Source of the DNA: Halomarinibacterium sp034670265
GTDB lineage: Bacteria; Bacteroidota; Bacteroidia; Flavobacteriales; Flavobacteriaceae
Length of the DNA: 19,374 nucleotides
Assembly (NCBI GenBank): GCA_034670265.1
Contig: JAXMNU010000009.1
Location: 1 to 19,374 of the forward strand
Direction of reading: 5' to 3'
Position numbers and translations under genes: made by a program. Positions 8,575 through 15,008 of this stretch are shown here, in pieces (the first letter of the stretch is position 1; every line of letters begins with the position of its first letter). The notes beneath the pieces were generated by a model. The model worked only from the letters and a program-made list of their open reading frames with translations, searched no databases and had not been told where the DNA came from.

Positions 8575-9234
8575 TTAAAAGAATTTTTTATACTGAAGCA
8601 CCCTGAAATCTATTGTTGTTATTTCGGGGTGTTTTGCTTTTAAGTCTTTATATTCCTGCATACTCCCCACTGCCCTATTTGCTGCCCCAGAGGGTGCAAT
8701 AAGTGAAACTGTTTTTATCTCTTTTTTAGTGTAAGGGTGAACAAACTGGTGAATCCTAGGCACTACATTTGAAACAATTTTGAACTTTACATCGTATTCC
8801 TTTAGTAACTTTCTGAAATGATACTCTGGACCATTTTTACTATTCCCTCCAGTGAATAATAGGGTATCCACGTTAGGAGAATCTTCCAAAATTTTTATTA
8901 AATCCCGAAGTTCTAAATCTTGCATCCCTAAGTCGCTTGCATCCACTTTTTCACGTTTTGCCAATTCCACAATATCACATATTCCAATACCTTGATTTTT
9001 TAAAAATTCCTTCCGTTGAAGTATTGCCTTTTCTGTAGTTTCAAAAAGTAAATATAATTCAAATATTCTGTCAAGGATGGGCCACAGTTGCCCGTCGCGA
9101 CTTCCGTAGCAAAAATTGACATCTCCTTCTTTAAACTCACCCGTTGTAAAGCGTGGTGGGGGTAATGTGCCTACAATAAGTTTTGTGGCATTCTTAGGAA
9201 TAAACGGCGGATATGGATGGGTATGGTGGAACAA
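8575..9234 (-). CDS. Uracil-DNA glycosylase superfamily protein, family 6 (HDG)-like
   Basis: Protein of 219 residues. VGTLPPPRF (residues 21-29) followed by YGSRDGQLWPIL (43-54) fits motif 1 of the glycosylase superfamily. The nearest pattern I know is the family 6 hypoxanthine-DNA glycosylase type, with PRN-x-FW at the second position. GICDIVELA (84-92) is an internal helix motif. APSGAANRA (180-188) occupies the position of the C-terminal active-site loop (LPSTSPAN-like). Inferred role: excision of deaminated bases. Here Asp47 stands where family 6 enzymes, as I recall, carry a catalytic Asn, so activity and substrate are uncertain. The start must be TTG at 9234: an in-frame TAA lies two codons upstream and no Met codon occurs before the conserved core. 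It follows a frameshifted membrane-protein gene by 7 bases, so it is probably the last gene of the yaaA transcript. Confidence 0.75.
   Translation of the reverse strand: MFHHTHPYPPFIPKNATKLIVGTLPPPRFTTGEFKEGDVNFCYGSRDGQLWPILDRIFELYLLFETTEKAILQRKEFLKNQGIGICDIVELAKREKVDASDLGMQDLELRDLIKILEDSPNVDTLLFTGGNSKNGPEYHFRKLLKEYDVKFKIVSNVVPRIHQFVHPYTKKEIKTVSLIAPSGAANRAVGSMQEYKDLKAKHPEITTIDFRVLQYKKFF
8599..8640 (+). terminator. Intrinsic terminator, plus strand, inside the glycosylase gene
   Basis: CACCCTGAAAT (8599-8609) pairs with ATTTCGGGGTG (8621-8631) as an 11-base stem with one U-G wobble around an 11-base loop. TTTTGCTTTT follows. On the opposite strand the wobble becomes a C-A mismatch and the trailing bases are not T-rich, so the structure favours terminating plus-strand RNA. 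It would end transcripts of the 42-residue ORF and/or the VCBS genes, although it lies within the C-terminal codons of the reverse-strand glycosylase. Confidence 0.65.
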
Positions 9235-9241
9235 AAATTAT

Positions 9242-9654
9242 TTATTCAGTAGAATTTTCAAATTCTAATTTATAAAGCTCTAAAAACTTGCTTGTAAAAA
9301 GTTTAATTTCTTTCCTTTTTGAATATTGAAAATCAATATAAAAAATAATAAAAGGAAAAATTAAGAAAGGAATCATTAAAATCCAGTTTCCTATAATCAA
9401 TGTTATTAAAAAAATTAAAACACCTAATACTAACCCTACATTAGTTACCTTATTTAGGTGAGGTTTATACCCAAAATTTAATTCAAATCTCTTTCATTAT
9501 TAAGAACGCCTACGATTCTATAATTTTTTGAAGGAAATATGTTTCGCTCAAATACAAATCTTTGAGGGCTAATACTTCCTTCGTAATATCCACTAAGAAT
9601 TAATCTATTTAGTATTTTGAAAGACTTTTCATTATTTAAAATAGTTTCTTTCAT
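9242..9654 (-). pseudogene. Small membrane protein gene interrupted by a one-base frameshift
   Basis: Read from ATG at 9654, the first frame gives 58 residues (MKETILNNEKSFKILNRLIL ... VGVLNNERDLN) and stops at 9478-9480. The -1 frame continues without a stop from 9493 to TAA at 9242-9244. It encodes FELNFGYKPHLNKVTN, then two adjacent hydrophobic segments (VGLVLGVLIFLITLIIG and WILMIPFLIFPFIIFYI), then a charged tail (YSKRKEIKLF). The frames overlap over 9478-9493. Adding one T to the run in GATTTGAA joins them as ERDFELNFGY, a protein of about 137 residues. The downstream half has no convincing start of its own. It sits 13 bases after yaaA and 7 bases before the glycosylase start, as an intact operon gene would. 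I do not recognise the family. It could be a true decayed gene or a homopolymer sequencing error. Confidence 0.65.
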
Positions 9655-9667
9655 TTTGCAATAAAAC

Positions 9668-10426
9668 TTACCTTATAAAAACCAACTCTCCCTCTTTACT
9701 CATAGGCTCGCTGTAATGGTAGCCTTCATAATCAAAGCCCTTAATATCATCTAAGGTTTTGGCGTTGGTATCGATTAAATAGCGCGTCATATAGCCACGA
9801 GCTAACTTAGCAAAAGTCATAATGGTTTTATACTCGCCATTTTTTAAATCTTTAAAAACAGGAGTAATCACTGGCACTTTAAGTTGTTTGGTATCGATGG
9901 CTTTAAAGTATTCGTTACTGGCAAGATTCACAAAAAGTTCTCCGTCTTTTAGCTCTTCATTCAAGCTTTCGGTGATTTTCTTTTTCCAAAACTCATACAG
10001 ATTTTTGTTTTTGCCTACGGGCATTCGCGTCCCCATTTCCAATCGATAGGGCTGAATTAAATCCAATGGTTTTAAAATTCCGTATAGACCAGAAATTATT
10101 CGCAGGTTATTTTGAAGTGTATCTATTTTTTCCTTCGGAAGCGAATACACATCCAATCCGCGATACACATCGCCACTAAAAGCATACACCGCAGGGCGAG
10201 CATTATCCTCTGTAAAAGGTAAACTCCACTCTTGGTTGCGCTCGTAATTAAGCTGCCCCAAAGCATCTGAAATGCTCATGAGTTTCGATAAGCCTTTAGC
10301 CGATTTCTTTTTCAGCAACTTATTTAAGCGCTCAGAATCTTTCAGAAAAGGAGCTTCGGTGTGTTTTGAGGTAGGTAATTTGGATTCAAAATCTAACGAT
10401 TTTGCAGGAGATAAAACAATTTTCAT
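9668..10426 (-). CDS. yaaA: Peroxide stress protein YaaA (UPF0246/DUF328)
   Basis: Protein of 252 residues, close to the usual length for the family (about 258 in E. coli). The start MKIVLSPAKSLDFESKLPT is the family's hallmark. AVYAFSGDVYRGLD, LRIISGLYGILKPLDLIQPYRLEMGT and FVNLASNEYFKAI are further conserved blocks. The MTFAKLARGYMTRYLI segment and the final YHYSEPMSKEGELVFIR complete it. The family is cytoplasmic; in E. coli YaaA lowers intracellular free iron during hydrogen peroxide stress and so protects DNA and proteins. Downstream on the same strand, at short spacing, are the frameshifted membrane protein and a DNA-glycosylase-like gene. Grouping an oxidative-stress protein with a base-excision protein fits a DNA-protection theme, but that link is inference. 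It is 163 bases downstream of rluD. I see no clear promoter directly upstream. Confidence 0.95.
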   Translation of the reverse strand: MKIVLSPAKSLDFESKLPTSKHTEAPFLKDSERLNKLLKKKSAKGLSKLMSISDALGQLNYERNQEWSLPFTEDNARPAVYAFSGDVYRGLDVYSLPKEKIDTLQNNLRIISGLYGILKPLDLIQPYRLEMGTRMPVGKNKNLYEFWKKKITESLNEELKDGELFVNLASNEYFKAIDTKQLKVPVITPVFKDLKNGEYKTIMTFAKLARGYMTRYLIDTNAKTLDDIKGFDYEGYHYSEPMSKEGELVFIR

Positions 10427-10558
10427 CTTTATTTAATATTTAATACATAGGAAGATGGAATGCCCTTCATATTATTTTTTTTGATTATTTATAGTATTAG
10501 TGGGCATTTCATTTTTCAATCTTTTCAGTAAAAATAATAAGAATTTATAACACTTTTA

Positions 10559-10582
10559 GGTCTCGACTGCGCTCGACCAGAC
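10559..10582. repeat. GC-rich imperfect palindrome, possible dispersed intergenic repeat
   Basis: GGTCTCGACTGCGCTCGACC, followed by AGAC, contains two self-complementary TCGA cores around CTGCGC, with outer GTCT/AGAC pairing. It is sharply GC-richer than the surrounding AT-rich intergenic DNA and lies 8 bases downstream of the rluD stop. Its look recalls short palindromic repeats scattered between genes in Flavobacteria (inference from memory). Only one copy is in this window. It could also act as an RNA hairpin at the end of the rluD message. Confidence 0.45.
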
Positions 10583-10589
10583 AAAAGAA

Positions 10590-11639
10590 CTATTCAATAA
10601 CGTGTTGCGAGTAGTTTCGCCACTTTTCTAAACAAGCTTTGATGTCTTCAGGTATAGGTGTTTCAAAACGCATCATTTCCCCAGTAGTGGGATGTTCAAA
10701 TCCTAAAGTGCGTGCGTGAAGTGCTTGACGTGGCAAAACTTTAAAACAATTCTCCACAAATTGCTTGTATTTTGTAAAATGGGTGCCTTTTAAGATGCTA
10801 TCGCCCCCATAACGCTCATCGTTAAACAAGGTGTGACCTATGTGTTTTAAATGCACTCTAATTTGGTGTGTACGCCCCGTTTCCAATCTACAAGACAGCA
10901 ACGTTACATAACCCAATTTTTCGATGACTTTATAATGGGTTACAGCAGGTTTTCCTTTTGTATCTGCATCTTCGCCTAAAAACACAGTATTTTGTAAACG
11001 ATTTTTAGGGTGACGTCCAATATGCCCTTCGATGGTGCCTTCCTCTTCATCAAAATTACCCCAAACTAAAGCTACATATTCTCTTTCAGTAGTTTTATTG
11101 AAGAATTGCTTTGCCAAATGCGTCATGGCTTCTTCCGTTTTGGCAACGACTAAAAGTCCGCTGGTGTCTTTATCAATTCGGTGTATTAACCCTGGGCGAT
11201 TGCTAGAATTATTGGGTAAATTTTCAAAATGATAAGTAAGCGCATTAATAAGTGTGCCACTGTAATTTCCGTGACCCGGGTGCACGACCATTCCTGCTGG
11301 TTTATTCACCACGACAACGGCATCATCTTCATACACAATATCCAACGGAATGTTTTCTGGGGTTAGTAAAAACTCATAGGGTGGATGCTCAAACATCACG
11401 GTCACCACATCGCCCGCTTTTACTTTGTAATTGGATTTTACAGTGTTATTATTGACGTAGATATTTCCGTCTGTGGCGGCCTTCTGAATTTTATTACGAG
11501 TGACATTTTCAATTTTATTCATTAAATATTTGTCCACTCGCAACGGTTGTTGACCTTTATCGGCTACAAATCGAAAATGCTCATAGAGATCGTCATTACC
11601 TTCTTCTTCAACTTCTGGTCCATTAATTTTCCCCATCAT
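10590..11639 (-). CDS. rluD: Ribosomal large subunit pseudouridine synthase, RluD type
   Basis: Protein of 349 residues. An S4 RNA-binding domain covers about residues 34-80 (RVDKYLMNKIENVTRNKIQK ... VKAGDVV). The RluA/RluD-type catalytic domain follows with VYEDDAVVVVNKPAGMVVHP and the signature HRIDKDTSGLLVVAK, in which Asp156 is the expected catalytic aspartate. LETGRTHQIRVHLKHIGHTL and LPRQALHARTLGFEHP are further conserved blocks. The RluD family converts uridines in 23S rRNA helix 69 (1911, 1915, 1917 in E. coli) to pseudouridine. Assignment within RluA/C/D rests on overall length and the S4 domain, so the exact sites are inferred. The start ATG at 11639 lies inside the end of the upstream PASTA gene, a 17-base overlap that suggests translational coupling. 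The next codon is also ATG (MMGKINGP), so either could be used. Confidence 0.92.
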   Translation of the reverse strand: MMGKINGPEVEEEGNDDLYEHFRFVADKGQQPLRVDKYLMNKIENVTRNKIQKAATDGNIYVNNNTVKSNYKVKAGDVVTVMFEHPPYEFLLTPENIPLDIVYEDDAVVVVNKPAGMVVHPGHGNYSGTLINALTYHFENLPNNSSNRPGLIHRIDKDTSGLLVVAKTEEAMTHLAKQFFNKTTEREYVALVWGNFDEEEGTIEGHIGRHPKNRLQNTVFLGEDADTKGKPAVTHYKVIEKLGYVTLLSCRLETGRTHQIRVHLKHIGHTLFNDERYGGDSILKGTHFTKYKQFVENCFKVLPRQALHARTLGFEHPTTGEMMRFETPIPEDIKACLEKWRNYSQHVIE

Positions 11640-12255
11640 CTTCGCTTGTATTACTATTTACGTCAAGCTCCTCTTTAACTTCTTGAACTTCTTCTCTATT
11701 TAATCCGCCATTTCCATCACCCAACACCAAGTCGATTACCGATGTCTTTTGAATTTTATCGCCAGGTTCAATTTTCTTTCCTTCAAAACTTATTTCCAAA
11801 ACTTCGTCTTTGGCAATATATCTTCGGTAGTTTATTTTCCCTATTTCAAAACCTACGGCTCTTAATGTAGGTTCTGCTTGCCGCATGGTTTTACCAACCA
11901 CGGGAGGCACTTCAATCATGGGATACCCAGAACGGTTAATAGACAAATAGATTTTTCGGTCTTCTTTTACAAATTTACCTGCTTTTGGGATTTGTTCAAT
12001 CACCGTTTTATAAGGAAAGTTTGGGTTATAATTGGTAGTATCCATCACTTCCAATTTTAAATCTAAATCGTCAAGCGCTTCCTCTGCTTGAGTTATTGTC
12101 ATTTTTGCTAAGTCTGGAACTTCTATTTGTTGCCCGTGATTAGTGCTAAAACGAAGCCACCATAGAATAATGAGCGACAATCCAAATAGTACTAAAACGG
12201 CATATCCTAATTGTTTCAGAAAGGATTTGGTAAAAAGAAATTTTAAAAAAGACAT
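11623..12255 (-). CDS. Stand-alone PASTA-domain membrane protein
   Basis: Protein of 210 residues. A short cytoplasmic N-terminus is followed by one transmembrane segment at about residues 16-35 (LGYAVLVLFGLSLIILWWL). Two PASTA domains lie in the periplasmic part: about 43-108 (QIEVPDLAKMTITQAEEAL ... VIEQIPKAG) and about 113-179 (MIEVPPVVGKTMRQAEPTL ... IEPGDKIQKTSVIDLVLG). An acidic tail ends it. PASTA domains bind muropeptides or beta-lactams in penicillin-binding proteins and Ser/Thr kinases, but here there is no kinase or transpeptidase domain, so it is probably a wall-sensing or scaffold protein. Divergence from ddl supports a link to peptidoglycan (inference). It overlaps rluD by 17 bases. 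A TATTTTTG box lies 17 bases upstream of its start. Confidence 0.88.
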   Translation of the reverse strand: MSFLKFLFTKSFLKQLGYAVLVLFGLSLIILWWLRFSTNHGQQIEVPDLAKMTITQAEEALDDLDLKLEVMDTTNYNPNFPYKTVIEQIPKAGKFVKEDRKIYLSINRSGYPMIEVPPVVGKTMRQAEPTLRAVGFEIGKINYRRYIAKDEVLEISFEGKKIEPGDKIQKTSVIDLVLGDGNGGLNREEVQEVKEELDVNSNTSEDDGEN

Positions 12256-12272
12256 ACGTTGTAGTTAGAAAG

Positions 12273-12280
12273 CAAAAATA
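12273..12280 (-). promoter_or_regulatory. Putative -7 box for PASTA-rluD transcript
   Basis: Read on the minus strand this is TATTTTTG, a full match to TAnnTTTG, 17 bases upstream of the PASTA gene start. No clear -33 TTG is seen at the standard spacing. Confidence 0.5.
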
Positions 12281-12317
12281 GTAAATCGAATTTTAGTAAG
12301 TTTATAGGTAATAGTGA

Positions 12318-12325
12318 TATTTTTG
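12318..12325 (+). promoter_or_regulatory. Putative -7 box for ddl-coaD transcript
   Basis: TATTTTTG is a full match to the Bacteroidetes -7 consensus and lies 25 bases before the ddl ATG, which gives a short leader. It is the mirror of the box serving the divergent PASTA gene, 37 bases away. Confidence 0.5.
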
Positions 12326-12350
12326 TTAACGAAGTTAATATTGTTTTGGT

Positions 12351-13331
12351 ATGGCAAAAAAACATGTAGCCGTTGCGATGGGCGGATATTCTAGCGAATA
12401 TGTAATATCGCTTCAAAGCGGAGCGGTGGTTTGTGAATCGTTAGATCCTGAAAAGTATCACATTTACCCCATTCATATTTTAAAAGATGGTTGGTTCTAT
12501 GTAGATTCCAACGGTAAAAAGTTCCCCATCGATAGGGGCAGCTTTAGTTTTAGCAATGGTGAAACCACTATTGTTCCCAATGTTATTTTTAATACCATAC
12601 ACGGGACACCAGGCGAAGATGGTTTTTTAGCTGCCTATTGGGAATTACTTGGAATACCTCAAACAAGTACGGGATTTTATCAGGCGGCATTGAGTTTTAA
12701 TAAGCGAGATTGTCTTTCGGTATTAAAAAATTTCGGAATTAAATGCGCTAACTCCTATTATGTTAACAAGGGAGACACTATTGCCATTGAAGAAATTTTG
12801 AAAATAGTGGGACTTCCTTGCTTTGTAAAACCCAGTCGAGCGGGTTCCAGTTTTGGGGTGAGTAAAGTGCATTCTTTTGAAGAAATGACTCCAGCTATCG
12901 AAAAAGCTTTTAAAGAGGATGCCGAAATTATTATTGAGACTGCTTTAGTAGGCACCGAAGTTTCCGTAGGAGTTTATACCGAAAACCAAGAACTAATAGT
13001 GCTCCCTCCTACTGAAATAGTTTCGGAAAATGATTTCTTCGATTACGAAGCTAAATATTTAGGGAAATCCCAAGAGATCACACCAGCCCGCATTAGTGAG
13101 GAAGAAACCATTGCAGTAAAAGCCGAAGCAAAAAAAATATATCATTTATTGAATATGAAGGGTATTACTCGTAGTGATTTTATTATTCAAGACGGGGTTC
13201 CCTATTTTATTGAAACCAATACAACACCTGGTATTTCCAAAGAAAGTATTGTACCAAAACAGGTGCGTGAAGCAGGCATGACGTTAACACAGTTTTTCGG
13301 TATTCTTATTGAAAATGCTTTACAAAAATAG
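12351..13331 (+). CDS. ddl: D-alanine--D-alanine ligase
   Basis: Protein of 326 residues with the ATP-grasp layout. It joins two D-alanines using ATP to make the dipeptide for peptidoglycan precursors in the cytoplasm. The N-terminal domain starts AVAMGGYSSEYVISLQSG, with Glu16 at the substrate-binding position of the family. HGTPGEDG is at residues 84-91. The glycine-rich loop is KPSRAGSSFGVSKV (160-173), followed by VGTEVSVGV (200-208) and the YEAKY loop (232-236). Late residues are TRSDF (273-277) and ETNTTPG (288-294), carrying the expected Arg, Asp and Asn for Mg-ATP binding. Length is slightly above the usual 300-320. coaD begins 15 bases after the stop, so the two are likely in one operon. 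The gene is divergent from the PASTA-rluD pair. Confidence 0.95.
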   Translation: MAKKHVAVAMGGYSSEYVISLQSGAVVCESLDPEKYHIYPIHILKDGWFYVDSNGKKFPIDRGSFSFSNGETTIVPNVIFNTIHGTPGEDGFLAAYWELLGIPQTSTGFYQAALSFNKRDCLSVLKNFGIKCANSYYVNKGDTIAIEEILKIVGLPCFVKPSRAGSSFGVSKVHSFEEMTPAIEKAFKEDAEIIIETALVGTEVSVGVYTENQELIVLPPTEIVSENDFFDYEAKYLGKSQEITPARISEEETIAVKAEAKKIYHLLNMKGITRSDFIIQDGVPYFIETNTTPGISKESIVPKQVREAGMTLTQFFGILIENALQK

Positions 13332-13346
13332 TAGTATCTTTAATAT

Positions 13347-13787
13347 ATGAAACGCGCAGTTTTTCCTGGTTCCTTCGACCCCATAACTCTGGGGCATATT
13401 GATATTATAGAAAGAGGGCTTACCTTGTTTGATGAAATAATTGTGGCTATTGGAAGCAATGCCGATAAAAAATATATGTGGTCTTTGGAGGATCGAATAA
13501 GTTTTATTGAAGACTCTTTTCAAGGAAATTCAAAAATAAAAGTAGCCTCTTATGAAGGTTTAACGGTCGATTTTTGCACATCGGTGGATGCAAAATTTCT
13601 ATTACGAGGGTTACGAAACTCTCTCGATTTCTCTTATGAAAAATCTATTGCTCAAAACAATACAAAATTAGCTGGTGTTGAAAGCATTTTTTTAGTTTGT
13701 TCACCAGAGGTTTCACATATTTCTTCTACTATTGTTCGTGATATTGCTCGTAATAAGGGTGATTATAGCAATTTAGTTCCATTTTAA
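13347..13787 (+). CDS. coaD: Pantetheine-phosphate adenylyltransferase
   Basis: Protein of 146 residues. It catalyses the fourth step of coenzyme A synthesis, moving an adenylyl group from ATP to 4'-phosphopantetheine. The nucleotidyltransferase signature GSFDPITLGH covers residues 8-17, with His17 in the T/HxGH motif. LRGLRNSLDFSYEKSIAQNN supplies the conserved substrate-binding arginines. HISSTIVRDIARNKGD near the end matches the ISSTxVR motif. It is a little shorter than the usual 155-160 residues and stops straight after NLVPF, so the last helix of the family is mostly missing. No frameshift is obvious, so the short end is probably natural. It lies between ddl (15 bases) and the TSUP permease gene (12 bases). 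Confidence 0.95.
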   Translation: MKRAVFPGSFDPITLGHIDIIERGLTLFDEIIVAIGSNADKKYMWSLEDRISFIEDSFQGNSKIKVASYEGLTVDFCTSVDAKFLLRGLRNSLDFSYEKSIAQNNTKLAGVESIFLVCSPEVSHISSTIVRDIARNKGDYSNLVPF

Positions 13788-13799
13788 TTTAAAATATGC

Positions 13800-14531
13800 A
13801 TGAACCTCAAAGAATCCTTCTTATTATTAGCGCTAGTTGCTGAAATTATAGGAACGATTGGGGGGTTTGGTTCTTCAGTATTCTTTGTACCCTTAGGTAA
13901 TTTCTACTTCGATTTTTATACGGTTTTAGGGCTTACAGCGGTTTTTCATTTATCTAGTAACTTAAGTAAGATATTTCTATTCAAAAAAGGGCTTAATAAG
14001 TTTCTATTATTATATATCGGTGCTCCCTCTGTTGTATTTGTGATTCTAGGTGGATATCTTTCAAAAATTGTTAAAAGTGATTATCTCGAAGTTTTTTTGG
14101 GTGTGTTTTTAATAGCATTAGCCCTCCTATTTCTTATAAAGAAAAAACTCGTTATTAAGGCCGAAAAGAAAGAGTCGATTATTGGAGGAAGTCTTTCAGG
14201 CTTAACAGCAGGGCTTTTAGGAACGGGTGGCGCTATTAGAGGACTTACGATGGCTGCTTTTAATTTGGAGAAAAGTGTATTTATAGCAACATCTGCCTTT
14301 ATCGATTTTATGATAGACTTTTCGAGAACGATTGTTTATTACCAAAATGGATATATTGGTAGCGAAGAAATAAAATATGTCCCATTTCTATTTATTATTG
14401 GACTAGTAGGAACTTTTTTAGGAAAGAAAATTCTGAATTATATTCCGCAAAGTAAATTCAAAAGAATATCATTAGTACTCATCTTAGCGATTGGAGTATT
14501 TACTCTTTTAAACTTTTATGTACTACAATAA
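13800..14531 (+). CDS. TauE/SafE (TSUP) family membrane permease
   Basis: Protein of 243 residues, almost entirely hydrophobic, with about seven to eight predicted membrane segments. The two halves carry related glycine-rich motifs: EIIGTIGGFGSSVFFVPLG near residue 16 and SGLTAGLLGTGGAIRGLTM near residue 133. This twofold repeat with GxGG-type motifs is characteristic of the TauE/SafE family, linked in other organisms to export or import of sulfite, sulfoacetate and other organosulfur anions. The substrate here cannot be read from the sequence. It follows coaD by 12 bases and appears to be the last gene of the ddl-coaD transcript, ending 1 base before a strong terminator. No sulfur-metabolism genes are nearby. 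Confidence 0.85.
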   Translation: MNLKESFLLLALVAEIIGTIGGFGSSVFFVPLGNFYFDFYTVLGLTAVFHLSSNLSKIFLFKKGLNKFLLLYIGAPSVVFVILGGYLSKIVKSDYLEVFLGVFLIALALLFLIKKKLVIKAEKKESIIGGSLSGLTAGLLGTGGAIRGLTMAAFNLEKSVFIATSAFIDFMIDFSRTIVYYQNGYIGSEEIKYVPFLFIIGLVGTFLGKKILNYIPQSKFKRISLVLILAIGVFTLLNFYVLQ

Positions 14532-14532
14532 A

Positions 14533-14560
14533 AAAACTCCTTCAGAAATGAAGGAGTTTT
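14533..14560. terminator. Bidirectional intrinsic terminator
   Basis: AAAACTCCTTC (14533-14543) and GAAGGAGTTTT (14550-14560) form a perfect 11-base stem around a 6-base loop. T-rich tracts flank it in both directions. It lies between the convergent permease gene and rpsT and should end both transcripts. Confidence 0.92.
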
Positions 14561-14586
14561 CAATTTAATGTATAACCAAAATTTTC

Positions 14587-14838
14587 TTAGATAGCAGCCA
14601 CGTGCTTGGCTAGGCTAGACTTTAAGTTTGCCGCTTTGTTAGCGTGTATAATGTTTTTCTTTGCTAGTCTATCTAACATAGAAACCACTTCAGGAAACAT
14701 TTTTTCTGCTTCTTTTTTATCAGTCATCTCTCTAAGCTTCTTCATAGCATTACGAGCAGTCTTATGCTGGTAACGGTTAACGATGCGCTTAGCCTCATTT
14801 CTTCTGATTCTCTTTAAAGCTGATTTGTGATTAGCCAT
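14587..14838 (-). CDS. rpsT: 30S ribosomal protein S20
   Basis: Protein of 83 residues, the usual length. It begins MANHKSALKRIRRNEAKRIV and contains NRYQHKTARNAMKKL and the conserved C-terminal run IHANKAANLKSSLAKHV. It is a basic, helical protein that binds 16S rRNA in the 30S subunit. The start lies 21 bases after the 3' end of the tRNA-Glu gene on the same strand, too short for a separate promoter, so it is probably made from a joint tRNA-mRNA transcript starting at the promoter near 14953-14982. The bidirectional hairpin downstream ends it. Confidence 0.97.
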   Translation of the reverse strand: MANHKSALKRIRRNEAKRIVNRYQHKTARNAMKKLREMTDKKEAEKMFPEVVSMLDRLAKKNIIHANKAANLKSSLAKHVAAI

Positions 14839-14859
14839 ATTATCTATCTTAATTATTTG

Positions 14860-14931
14860 TAGTCCGTAGGGGAATCGAACCCCTGTTACCAGGATGAAAA
14901 CCTGGCGTCCTAACCCCTAGACGAACGGACC
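14860..14931 (-). tRNA. tRNA-Glu (anticodon UUC)
   Basis: The 72-base gene folds into a full cloverleaf. The acceptor stem GGTCCGT/ACGGACT has a G-U first pair and an A discriminator. The D arm is GTCTAGGGGTTAGGAC, the anticodon stem CCAGG/CCTGG encloses TTTTCAT with anticodon TTC, and the T arm is GGGGTTCGATTCCCC. The 3' CCA is not encoded. It lies upstream of rpsT on the same strand. Confidence 0.96.
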
Positions 14932-14952
14932 ATTGGTTTTTTATTGCGGATG

Positions 14953-14982
14953 CAAAAATACAACAATTTTTAAATGACACAA
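14953..14982 (-). promoter_or_regulatory. Promoter of tRNA-Glu-rpsT transcript
   Basis: Read on the minus strand, TTG (14982-14980) and TATTTTTG (14960-14953) are 19 bases apart. This is an essentially perfect Bacteroidetes primary sigma promoter (TTG, 19 bases, TAnnTTTG). Transcription would start near 14946, about 15 bases before the tRNA 5' end. Confidence 0.8.
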
Positions 14983-15008
14983 GTACTCGATTATTTTTTT
15001 TGAAAATT

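Noticed and set aside
9468..9490. Programmed -1 frameshifting at AAATTTT in the interrupted membrane gene
   Set aside because: The AAATTTT heptamer lies at or after the zero-frame stop (9480-9478) in the reading direction, so a ribosome in the first frame would terminate before using it. No stem-loop is evident downstream.
10427..10470. A 13-codon ORF (MKGIPSSYVLNIK) just upstream of yaaA
   Set aside because: It is too short, with no conserved leader-peptide feature and no attenuator hairpin before yaaA.
10459..10508. AATGCCC and GGGCATT arms 36 bases apart upstream of yaaA
   Set aside because: Short arms with a long AT-rich spacer; expected by chance at this length and not supported by any nearby promoter match.
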